Both the position numbers and the translations under genes were made by a program. From NCBI GenBank assembly GCA_964030475.1, contig CAXIPT010000012.1, positions 849,913 to 913,912 on the forward strand: DNA of 64,000 nt, in the 5' to 3' direction. This stretch comes from Tethya wilhelma. Its lineage: Eukaryota; Porifera; Demospongiae; Tethyida; Tethyidae. This document shows positions 55,200 through 64,000 of this stretch, piece after piece; position 1 is the stretch's first letter, and each line of letters opens with the position of its first letter. Below the pieces are notes generated by a model. That model saw nothing but the letters and a program-made list of their open reading frames with translations, did not search any database and was not told where the DNA came from.

Positions 55200-56065
55200 A
55201 AAGGTGTGATATATGGGAGCAGAGTCAGTGTTGTAGGTCTTACTACAGGTCGTCATCATCATCTGATAGACTCAGTAGAGCTGTGCCTTCCAGAATATCA
55301 TCCTTATCCTGGGTTCATCATCTTCCTCTATTGGCCTGTACATGTAAGTATGGTTGCAGTATACATATCAATGCTTACCTCATGTCAGACTTGTTGTGGT
55401 CGACATAGGCTTTCCAAATAGTGCCCACGAAGTTGTAGCCATTATCAATCAGGGTCTTCTTGGGAGTGTGACGATCAGGACAACGATGGTCTCTCACCCA
55501 ATGCTCACTGGTGTTAGTTTGGTTCACATTCTCATTCTGAAAAATAAAATTTTGTAGTGTATGGTGAAGTAATAATCCAAATAAATGTGCTTACCCAGTC
55601 CAAGAGGGCAAGGTTCATTCTAAGGGTGAATGATTATTCACCAAGGTGAATCCCGGTCTTTTCTTTGCAGAAGAGCAGCTGATGGTTAAAACTCTTGACA
55701 CAGTAGGTGTCACAGCACTAGAACAATATTTGTACAGTATAAACTTCACTACAGAGTTGAATGAAGTATGTGTCAGTGTCACTCACCCTGCAGAAATCCT
55801 CAGCATACTTGTAGATGTAGGTTTGCTTCAAAGTATTTAGTAAGACCCGAGAAGCACGAGTGGTAACTTGAACCTTACTCGGTTTGTAGTGAAGTGTCTT
55901 ACAAGCTGATGACTTGTGACAGTTGAAATATATGCCCTATAACATAATAAGATGAACATGAATAACATCGTTTGGATGAATTGTCAGAATTTTTCATACG
56001 TTGGTGATGTTCTCTATGCTTTGACGGAGCACCATCACCGCAGTTGCGCCTGGACCAGTAGAAAT
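55200..56065 (-). pseudogene. ESFN-motif transposase C-terminus, copy 1
   Basis: Minus-strand exons: KIYFYWSRRNCGDGAPSKHR; GIYFNCHKSSACKTLHYKPS with TLKQTYIYKYAEDFCR; CDTYCVKSFNHQLLFC with FTLRMNLALLDW; NENVNQTNTSEHWVRDHRC and NGYNFVGTIWKAYVDHNKSD; then RPIEEDDEPRIRMIFWKAQ and stop. The same exons occur at 59.2-60.1 kb, where the core motif is WVESFNHQLL. Here the expected Glu is Lys (VKSFN), and the exon has further frame problems. The D.WHG..KN and ESFN motifs suggest a DDE-type transposase (a Kolobok-like group is possible), paired with the P2RX7-like gene. Confidence 0.5.
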
Positions 56066-56090
56066 AGATTTTCACACTTCTTCCTATTGG

Positions 56091-56564
56091 TTATTGTGAA
56101 TGATGATTAAATACAACAGCCACTACTTCCTCTGCACCAAGGGACGTATGGGCTGCCTTCGCCTTTCCTGTCAATAAACCAGCCAACTGTGTAGCCCACA
56201 ACTCCTTAAGCCACTCCTGCTGGGTAGTGATCCTCTCAAAGGTACTGATGAAGCTCTCTATATCCTCATCCGGTGCTAACGTAGGCTTGGGCGGTGTTGA
56301 CTTGGTAGTGACCTTCTCCTGCTCCTTCCTGAGTTGCGTCAACTCCTCGTGGTAGGCCTCACTCTCCTCCCTCTGCTTTGCCAGGAGATTCTCCAATATC
56401 CTTTGCTGTGTTTGCTGCTGGTGTTAAAAAAACTCCTGTTGTTGCTGCAGCGATGGCTCCATGAGGCTAACGGGTAGTCCTCAACTCCCGCTATGCTCCG
56501 TGCCCTCTCCTGGCTGTCCTCCACCTTCAACTGGTGTGGTGTTTTCTGTTTCGGCGTCCGACAT
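56091..56564 (-). pseudogene. LTR-retroelement gag (Gypsy-like), N-terminal part
   Basis: Minus-strand start ATG 56564: acidic leader, two stops, then a coiled-coil-like NLLAKQREESEAYHEELTQL and the capsid-like start DIESFISTFERITTQQEW and QLAGLLTGKAKAAHTSLG, as in Gag proteins of Gypsy-type elements. It is cut off near 56091, where the ESFN-transposase sequence begins, so nucleocapsid, protease and polymerase are missing. It lies directly downstream of the primer-binding site, as expected. Confidence 0.65.
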
Positions 56565-56641
56565 CTCTGGTTGTTAGTATTGCCATCCCGAGCGTGTAGT
56601 CTTCAAAGTTGGGTCTGTCGTATTCTGTTGCGACAAAATTG

Positions 56642-56661
56642 ATCCCACTCCTGACACCAAA
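56642..56661 (-). other. Primer-binding site (Leu-tRNA-like) and inner edge of 5' LTR
   Basis: On the minus strand TGGTGTCAGGAGTGGGAT is complementary to the 3' end of a leucine-type tRNA (…CTGACACCA). Two bases upstream of it lies TGTTACA, a typical LTR end (TG…CA rule), read on the + strand as TGTAACA at 56662. The outer border of the LTR (somewhere before about 57200) could not be fixed. Confidence 0.65.
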
Positions 56662-57389
56662 TGTAACAAAGCCGAGCATTAAGGCGAAATTGCTCGTTGA
56701 TCAAACGGCTGACGATGAAGTTTCTTTATCAATTTTTAGCACAATTCTTAGCACACACATACAAGATTCTCAAGCCCTATTTGACCTAGATATTGCACAA
56801 CTTCCAACAAAATGTCCTAAACTATCCAAATGTTCTAGAAAGGAAAATGATATTGCTAATAACTAAAACCCAGCAGAAAATATAGGAATAAACTGAAAAG
56901 CTAGCTGACAAAATTAAAGTAAATCGTACAGGAAATTAGGTACATAGTCAAAACACACCAATACACAACAGAGTACATAGTAGAAATCACACACAGATTA
57001 ATGTGGCTTAATCCTAACACCTTCAGTCTAAAAATAAAATATATCTAGAAAGTTCTAAATACATCACAGATGGTGTATATTGAATCAAAGTTCTGTATTA
57101 GAATTTCAAATCATTTTTAATTAAGGGGGTATATAGCTCACTGATGTGCACTGTGCATAGACATATGAATCCATATAGAACAATCCATTGTGGGGAGAGA
57201 GGGCCCTGGGTTACCGTATTGCACAAAATATTGGCGGGAATAAAATTTGGTGGATTATCAAAAATTTCATGATTGGTGGATTTTATTTTGGCATTAGTGC
57301 TCGCAGCAATACACGTGTTCCGTATGCATGCACAAAGGCGGATTTAATATTGGCAATCCTTACCAAAACCGTCAATCCGCAAGATAACT
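56662..57389. other. Presumed LTR remnant and unassigned sequence
   Basis: It contains the 5' LTR of the gag fragment of unknown length. Bases 57210-57390 show AATATTGGCGGGAATAAAAT and AATATTGGCAATCC phrases without clear inverted ends. Confidence 0.3.
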
Positions 57390-58745
57390 TACTGTCCATA
57401 GGCTGACTACTGAATTGCCAATATCTTCGTCAAGTAGCAATCTAAGTTTGGATGGGAAATGTTTTACTGGTGTGCATTTGTCTCGTCCTGTAAAATATGT
57501 CCAGTCATACACTCCACTTTGCTTTCCATCATCATCCCTTGTTTCTCATACATTGAATGCAAGTCCACAGAGCAGACAGCTGCCACAAAGTTGTCTAAAG
57601 TTATTTGCAGCACCACCTCTCATCATTTTCATTTTCTTGTCTAACCTGATCCTTTGCTAAATAAGGTTGCGTATGAGTATGTCAACAACTCTAAGTAGAA
57701 GCTGTAGGTCATCAATGAAATAGAGTTCGCTTCACAAATCCTAATGGCTGTTTTGGTGGTCTGGATGATGGTAATTTAGCACAGTCATGCATTGTTTGTA
57801 GACTCCTTTCTTGTGCAGGAGGTGCGTTTGTGTTCCATCTACACATAGTATGTACAACATTGTATACACTTAGGATACTCAGGATATGTCAACAGTTCAC
57901 ATTGTACCTATACTTACCTACCTTCTTTTGAAATGTGACACCACACACAACAGATGGAGCAAAGTTCAATCAAACCCATCACAATTAGCAAAAACTGTCA
58001 TGGGTTGTGCATGCATTATGTAGTTGATAAATATAGTCATATAATATTAGGTAAACACTAGTTTGTGAATAAATCTACATGCAAACCTTGTCAGTGGCGG
58101 GAGATCCAAGGGATCCGTGGATCCCCCCTTTCAGCTGGAAACCCATACAGCTGCACAGCTACACAGATGAAAAAGTAGCGTCAAAGATCCCCCCTTTCAG
58201 AAATATAATTTAAAATTTCACTGAAAATCAGTTATTTGTGGAAGATAGAAGAGATTCTGTCTGTGTCTTGCCGTTTTTTTGCCATTCAGGCCCTGATCTG
58301 GCAAAATTTTAGCTGCACGCACGCAAAAGGGGCGGATTTTCAAACCGGAAGTGGGCGTGGTTACCCAAAAATTTTCAGTGCGCTCCGCGCGCGCATTGGT
58401 TAGATCCCCCCCTATATAAAATCCTAGATCAGCCACTGCTTGTAATCACTACCAAGAAAGAATTCAAGTTTGTATGATTGTCCTTCAATATTGATTTCTC
58501 CATCCTTGATCGTGGTATTGATATCAGAGATAAGTGGCTCAAATGCTGTTGATATCACATCATATGATTCACAGAGCCGCAAATGTGTGGTTACCTATAG
58601 GTGCAGATAACAAACATGTGGTGACTCTTTATGGTTATAGCTGAATAGCATTATGACCTATTGTGGTATAATTCAAACTGGTACATGTGCTAACTTGGTC
58701 AAAGATAGTGATCTAAATGTATGTATTTCTCCGCTTGAGTAGGCT
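57390..58745 (-). pseudogene. Unnamed DDE-like mobile-element gene, copy 2
   Basis: The minus strand repeats the order of copy 1: FEPLISDINTTIKDGEINIE and YKLEFFLGSDYK; a gap filled by a 347-base insertion; VFANCDGFD and VVSHFKRR; then (57660-57400) YDWTYFTGRDKC and PSKLRLLLDEDIGNSVVSLW. The intron before NHTFAA is also conserved with copy 1. It carries stops and the insertion, so it is dead. Confidence 0.5.
58092..58438. mobile_element. 347-bp element with CAGTGGC ends and CTTGT duplication
   Basis: Left end CAGTGGCGGGAGATCC, right end complement of CAGTGGCTGATCTAGG. The direct repeat CTTGT flanks it (58087-58091 and 58439-58443). The ends resemble hAT-type MITEs, but hAT usually makes 8-bp duplications; a 5-bp one is known for a small hAT subgroup. 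It interrupts the copy-2 gene after FFLGSDYK. Confidence 0.65.
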
Positions 58746-58859
58746 TGCCGCAAATGCTCGGCTGCTAAATTAGTCTACTAAAGATTTTACAAAATCTAGT
58801 GCCTATGTAGTGTTCAAAATCGTACGGTTCCTGATTGAGTCATTGACAGCTAGCTATAG

Positions 58860-59040
58860 CTTAGAGTCTAGAGGTACCAACAATCCATCATCAGCACCGT
58901 CATCCACACCATCATCATCACGTTCACTGTTGTCACCTTCAGCACCATCATCTAATTCACCGCAATAGTAATTTTTGTAATCACACCAACTTTGTAACCA
59001 CTCACTCACTCACACTTATGATACACACATGCACACATGC

Positions 59041-59071
<31 letters not shown>

Positions 59072-59076
59072 ACGCA

Positions 59077-59118
<42 letters not shown>

Positions 59119-59150
59119 CACACACAATACGTGTGTGTGTGTGTTACATT
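58860..59150. repeat. Ser-rich repeat region and CA microsatellite
   Basis: 58870-58965 (+) encodes SSAPSSTPSSSRSLLSPSAP, built from CCATCATCA-type repeats. It is followed by CACTCACTCACA and (CA)n at 59036-59130 and (GT)4-5. The position corresponds to the antisense frame found in the intron of copy 1 at 50.3-50.6 kb. Confidence 0.55.
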
Positions 59151-59169
59151 CCATATGTATACCTCAGAT

Positions 59170-60075
59170 TGCTTTTGTGCATAGTCAGTCCACAGGGCTT
59201 TTACAAATGTAAACTTCTTCTTGACCAACACCTACATAGCTGTCCGGCGGTCAGGTCAGATACTTTGCGCATGCTGGTATACTCCCTACCTACATTCTCA
59301 TTCTGCAAACAACAAATAGGTGAATGCTCAATACTGTACATAGAGTGTTAACTTACCCAGTCAAGAAGGACTAGGTTCATCCTCATCAAGAAAGTCGGAG
59401 TTGAAAAATGAATCTGCTTTGGAACGTGGGTCAGCAGTTGATGGTTGAATGATTCAACCCAGTATGTATCACGATACTAATAAACAAATGTAGGTCAGTG
59501 TTGGGAATTGTGATAGGATTGACCGTATAGTCAAGATCTTACCCTGCAAAAGTCTTCTGCATTACGAAATATGTATGTCACTTTCAAATGCTGCGTCAAA
59601 CTCTCAACTGCTCTTGGATCAGTAAGTTGATCTTTGCTGGGAGTATACGCTGCTGTGTGGCATGATGACGTGGCTGGGCAGTGTGTATGAATACCCTATA
59701 GTCATATATTGAAGCAACTTAATTTGAACATAACTATAATCAACTAACTCTGTAGTGATTGGGGATGTTCAGTATGAGTTCTCAAAGTCTATCTGGGTTT
59801 CCCTCACAGTTCTTCATTCCCCAGTAGAGATGAATCTTGATACTTTTCTCTAATGAAAGCACACCATTGGAACACAAAATAAACATTATTTTTACTCTTA
59901 CGTTTGTCTGTGAGTTGAGGGAACCATCTCTGACACGTCCTTGTGAAATCTTTTTCATCTCTTTAGCCACATTCTTGGTGCCTATGAACATAACTATACA
60001 TTATTTGTATGGAAAATGGTTTTAGTTTAAACACATACCATGCCACGTATCAAGGCAAGTCCTAAATCTTTTGTG
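59170..60075 (-). pseudogene. ESFN-motif transposase C-terminus, copy 2
   Basis: Minus-strand exons: CLDTWHG joined to TKNVAKEMKKISQGRVRDGS; HLYWGMKNCEGNPDRL with a stop then LNIPNHYR; CHTAAYTPSKDQLTDPRAVE with VTYIFRNAEDFCR; YRDTYWVESFNHQLLTHVPK with MRMNLVLLDW; NENVGREYTSMRKVSDLTAG and a stop. It aligns exon by exon with 55.2-56.06 kb. The DTWHG, YRDTxW.ESFN and LLDWNEN motifs mark a transposase-like protein. The only obvious defects are the stop after GNPDRL and the early end, so it is younger than copy 1. Bases 60076-60590 hold nothing recognisable. Confidence 0.55.
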
Positions 60076-60590
60076 ACATAATTAGAAACTTGTGCTTGAA
60101 TGTCATGTGCTGCTTCAACAACATGTAGACCTGTAACAATTGTGCATCCTTGTACCATCATAATAACATTGAGCCAAAAATAACACTCTATCATATCTAA
60201 CCTCTATTCATCGCTTGAGGAACAACCACCTTGCTACTTCTCGAGTTTGAGCAGCAGCATGATCTTTCTGGGATATTGTACTGATGCCTAGAATCTTGTG
60301 AGTTTGCTTCTACCCGGCAATGGTAGGCCTTGTTTTACGTTCTATTTTTGTTATCTAGACATTTTATAGAATAGTTTACATTGTACACTTTTCAAGGTTA
60401 AGCAACGAGAATAATTCTACGGGTTCATTCGTCCATGCCAAAATGTCATCGATTTGCCATTTCTCCAGTATTGGACGTTGTCTGGAAAAGCGCTAGGGTG
60501 AGTTTGTTCTTTGTTGTTATTAAAAGCTTAGGGGCATAAAATTTCGAAAAGTGGTCTAACATTGCCGGTTTTTTGCTTTTATGTTGCAAA

Positions 60591-61792
60591 AGTGGTCAAA
60601 CTTACATAGCCCTACCCACTTTAGTGAAACCTCCAATGGCGAAAATTCTTCCACCTGTAATGGAAAAGCTTGAAACACTTAAGCAAGATGGAATTGAAGT
60701 TGAGACGCCAAATGGACTAAAAACAGTTAAGGCATGCCTGCTACTTGGCGTGTTTGACCTTCCTGCAAGGGCTATGGCTACTAACCATGTCCAGTTCAAT
60801 GGCTATTATGGCTGCATATACTGCTTTGACAAAGGAACTCACATCTCACGTCGCCATCTCTTCCATCCACTGAGTCTCATCAACTAAGGACATCTCGGCA
60901 CACTCAGCAATCTACTAGGAGGCTCAACGAAGAGGTGAAGCTGTACTAGGAGTGAAGGGGAAATCGATTCTTAGATATCACATCGACATTGTTGAAGCCC
61001 TACCAGTTGCTTATATGCATGCCGTTCTTGAAGGAGTTACAAAATGGCTAGTACAATGCTGGTTAGACACAAAGCATCACAACCACCACTTTTATCTGGG
61101 ATTAAGTGTGAACCACATCGACAAGAAGCTACTCTGAATCAAGCCCCCACAAGAGTTTCGAAGAACTCCTCTATCTATTTCTACGTACAAACATTGGAAA
61201 GCTTCAGAATTTCGAGCTTGGCTACTGTTCTATTGTTTGCCGGTTCTCTCAGATATTCTTCCTTCTGATTACCTCTTCCATCTTTCACTCCTACTCTCAG
61301 CCATGCACTTGCTACTTGGTGACTATATCTATGATGCAGACATCAGCAGAGCTATAGCAAGCTTCTCAATTTTTTTTTTTACTGATGCCAAAATTCTACC
61401 CACAGAAATTGCTGACTTACAATGTTCAGCGTTTAATACATCTATGTCAGTGTGTTCAATTATGGGGACCACTTTGGTGTTACAGTTGTTTCGGATATGA
61501 GAACATGAACAGGAGCCTAATACACGGTACCAGAAATGTTCTTCCACAGCTCATGCACACAGTTCAAATGCAGCAGAAACTACCAGCTTCAAGAGACAGA
61601 TTACGTATCACAGCAACAATTGAGTTGTTGGATTCGCTCGCAGGCGCAAGCATTACTGGAACTATTGTAGGTGACAGTGTTGAGGTTAAGGGACACATTA
61701 AGCATGAAAGGATTGATTCGAAGATGAGAAATGCTATTGAGTCAGCCAGGGGGGAATCATCTACCAACTCAAACACTTCCAGTCTGCCATAG
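60591..61792 (+). pseudogene. CACTA-type Tnp2-like transposase
   Basis: In order: DGIEVETPNGLKTVKACLLL then GVFDLPARAMATNHVQFNGY and GCIYCFDKG; after a broken stretch, KGKSILRYHIDIVEALPVAY, MHAVLEGVTKWLVQCW; TGA at about 61136, then in the same frame PPQEFRRTPLSISTYKHWKA and LLFYCLPVLSDILPSDYLF; then a frame change and CVQLWGPLWCYSCFGYENMN with GTRNVLPQLMHTVQ. This is the signature order of Tnp2/Transposase_21 proteins. Frame changes near 60890 and 61380 and one in-frame TGA inactivate it. Sequence up to 62080 (SFCDQLRQLSLPEINCFLAE) may be its C-terminus. Inverted ends were not found. Confidence 0.7.
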
Positions 61793-62135
61793 TGTTCGAC
61801 ACAGATTGATAATCTATGTTTCTAAACTAGAAAAACAGCAAGAAATGGATAATTTGTATCTTCAAGAATACAGCGGAACAGCTACAATTTGGAACAATTC
61901 GTTTTTTTTTGTTTCTATGAAAATACTGTGTGTGCATTGGTTGATGCATTTGAAGAATCACAGGAAAGCTTTTGTGATCAGCTACGTCAACTTTCCCTTC
62001 CTGAAATTAATTGCTTTTTGGCTGAATCAGTTACTGACTTTATTTTTTTGGTTAAAAAGAGTTGCAGTGCCAGTTTCTAACATTATCACAAAATGCATAC
62101 ATATTCCTGTGAAGGGATCTGAGTTTGATTATATT

Positions 62136-62700
62136 ACAAGTAAAAAAAAATAAACATTGGAAATGTAATGAGACACAGGAATGGCAAAATCGTAAAAAGA
62201 ACGCAAACAAGATGGAATGGCTGTTAGAGTGTGTGCAGAATTCTTCCTGTATGGGCTGCATTTAACAATCTCCTTATTGAGTCTCTCATTTTGCCCACAG
62301 GAAGAATTCCTTACACACTCTAACAGCCATTCCATCTTATTTGCGTTCTTTTTACGATTTTGCCATTCCTGTGTCTAATTACATTTCTAATGTTTTTTTT
62401 ACTTGTTTGTTCTCATTTTCCCATATTTCTACAAATTACATTTGAGTTGGTGTGTGTAGCTAGCTACTGAGCTAGTTGTCTGGCAAGCCAGACTCACTGA
62501 GCCAGCGGCTGAGCTGGTACTTGAAGACGGTCACAAGTCGTGTAGCTTGCTTGATACTGAAGTGAAACACACATCTCAGTCATTCGGAGGCAGGAGCTGT
62601 ATCATAAGATTTATTTGTCTTTCTATATGTTAAGATAATCAAAGTCCTGATTCATCTCTTAAGAAGAGCAATTAACCAGGTATCACAAAATAGTTCCAGG
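62136..62700. repeat. Family A repeat with palindrome, copy 4
   Basis: Palindrome 62136-62406 (ACAAGTAAAAA... complement), then 62407-62590 shared inverted with 2600-2795, then 62590-62690 shared inverted with 29055-29130. It shows that the palindrome is one end of a larger dispersed repeat. 62701-62953 has no recognisable content. Confidence 0.8.
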
Positions 62701-62953
62701 CAACTTCAGTGCATTCACCCGCTTCACGTGATATTTTCAGGCTATTAGGTAGACTTTATTATCAGTTGTAATCAAGTATTACTTGGCCACGGTAGAAATG
62801 TACTACCGACGATATATAAAAATGATGGCCAATAGCGAAAGTTTGTGAAAATTTGTAATGATCACCATAGCTACAGTTTGCATTTATATCCAAGCAGACC
62901 ACGTGGACTAGCTTTGTGCGTCGTAATATTATGGTTGAGTACGAGTGCTGAAG

Positions 62954-63913
62954 ATGAGTCGGAGACAGAAGAGAAAGCCAGATACCATACAGCTTAACAT
63001 TGTTCAGTCTAACCCAAAGCGCAAGTGTGTTAGAGTAAAGAAGGTCTCATATCCACTCTCTCAGCTCAAGGAGAATCTATCAGTGTTTCATCTACAGCCC
63101 CTTCAACTAGTGTAGCTGCTACTACTAGTGATAATACTCTTGTGGATTTCAGTTCTGATGATGAATGTGATGAATTTCCACCATCATCATTATCTAAACA
63201 GCATGAATCCCACACAAATAGGAAGGTAAAAGTAGCTGAAGCATGGGAAGAGTTAAGACCAAACTTAATCCCCACACTAATTGAGGTGCAAGGGTTTCCT
63301 AGCAAGCAAGTATGTACATTTTGCAAGAATCACGATGCAAATGTTTGGTGCAAAGATTGTGGTGTATCAGTATTTCTGTGTGAGGAGTGTACTTTCAAAC
63401 TTCATGATACCATCAACATTTTCCACAACCCATTATTATGGAAGGTATTTGTGTGGGTATTAAAGTTGTTTTACCTATATAGATGTGACTGCCACATATT
63501 ACTTGCAGGATGAGGAGAAGATCTACCTGCCATTTCCAAGGTAGATTTCAATTGGTACAGCTTGTGGGTGTGATAGTACATACTGCCGAGACTTAACATG
63601 TGTGGATGTGAAAGATACTAACAGCATAACACGAAGTGATTTAACCGGCATTCTATCTAGAATGCATGTCTGAAGCACTAATATACATGGTTTTGTAGGT
63701 TGCTATCATTGCGTCTCTGTCACTTTTTGTTCATGTGAACCTGAAGTGATAACACTGATACGTGCTCATCTTTTCCCTGCGACGCCCAAGCAACCAAAAT
63801 TGGTGTTCACTTTTTCTTTGTTGGATTTGTTTTAAGCACTGCTCTTCGAATGTCAGGTGTCTGCTCAAGATTTTGTTGCTGCTATAGGAGTAATGACCGA
63901 TACTCAAATCATG

Positions 63914-63916
<3 letters not shown>
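62954..63916 (+). pseudogene. KDZ-transposon protein, N-terminal part, runs off the window
   Basis: The start ATG 62954 reads MSRRQKRKPDTIQLNIV. After a frame change near 63040-63060 it continues TLVDFSSDDECDEFPPSS and AEAWEELRPNLIPTLIEVQG, a zinc-binding block CTFCKNHDANVWCKDCG with FLCEECTFKLHDTINIFH, and a donor at 63444. Exon 2 from 63509 has CGCDSTYCRDLTC, and after the acceptor near 63700 CYHCVSVTFCSCEPEVITLI, RAHLFPATPKQPKLVFTF and SLLDLF. This CxC-type cysteine module followed by LFPATPxxPxxxFTF is the N-terminal signature of Kyakuja-Dileera-Zisupton (KDZ) elements. Stops after PFPR, HV and LLDLF suggest decay, and the catalytic part is outside the window. Confidence 0.7.

Positions 63917-64000
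<84 letters not shown>
63917..64000. repeat. GT microsatellite at the right edge
   Basis: An uninterrupted GT run reaches the last base. Other GT/CA runs lie at 19099-19120, 46768-46832 and 48300-48358; the last two lie in introns of the P-like transposase. Confidence 0.95.

Noticed and set aside
1..64000. tRNA or rRNA genes
   Set aside because: I looked for A/B-box-like GGTTCGA phrases and rRNA-like conserved blocks and found none that would fold convincingly; a tRNAscan run would settle it.

Overview
The window looks like a gene-poor, repeat-dense stretch of an invertebrate nuclear genome, most likely a demosponge. The inference rests on the very AT-rich background, short GT-AG introns (about 50-70 bases), and the mix of mobile-element families: Merlin/IS1595-like, Tigger/pogo, mariner-like, P-like, CACTA Tnp2-like, KDZ, Ulp1+PHD, HIRAN and P2RX7-like. 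I recognised all families by motif, without a search. Seven single N characters mark joins, and the sequence changes character abruptly at several of them, so distances across them are nominal.

Left part (1-15 kb): a frameshifted protein kinase cut by the window edge; a broken chromodomain gene; a host gene whose last exon is split by a Merlin transposon with a clean 8-bp duplication; a Ulp1/PHD element fragment; a LINE tail; a Tigger element (TA duplication) carrying an antisense HIRAN reading frame; and a second, HIRAN-like reading frame cut off by a satellite monomer.

Middle (15-21.4 kb): the most gene-like locus, a SET-domain gene on the + strand. Its 5' region is duplicated. The SET exon is followed by two arrays of tiny tandemly amplified exons, nearly all with the same splice phase (1-1), first proline/serine-rich and then acidic. 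Its last recognisable exon runs into a tandem satellite, the same one that ends the HIRAN-like frame at 13.85 kb.

23.3-34.8 kb is one nominal 11.44-kb DNA transposon. It has about 66-bp inverted ends, a perfect 9-bp target duplication, and dense ACGG/CCGT clusters inside both ends. It contains a broken minus-strand gene with a zinc-binding region resembling the RAG1 central region, plus nested elements: a 1.15-kb foldback, MITEs, a Ulp1-element copy and an ORF1-like retroelement. A 25-bp insertion at 10.16 kb has related ends and also a 9-bp duplication, so both probably belong to one family.

34.8-64 kb is a patchwork: HECT fragment, pogo-like transposase, mariner-like element with a tail-to-tail partner gene, P-like transposase with a tail-to-tail partner gene, two copies of an unnamed DDE-like element, a second chromodomain gene, a P2RX7-like/ESFN-motif transposase pair, an LTR-retroelement gag with its primer-binding site, a Tnp2-like transposase, and the start of a KDZ element. 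Nearly all these genes carry stops or frameshifts. The parts that could still be working genes are the SET gene and the second chromodomain gene.
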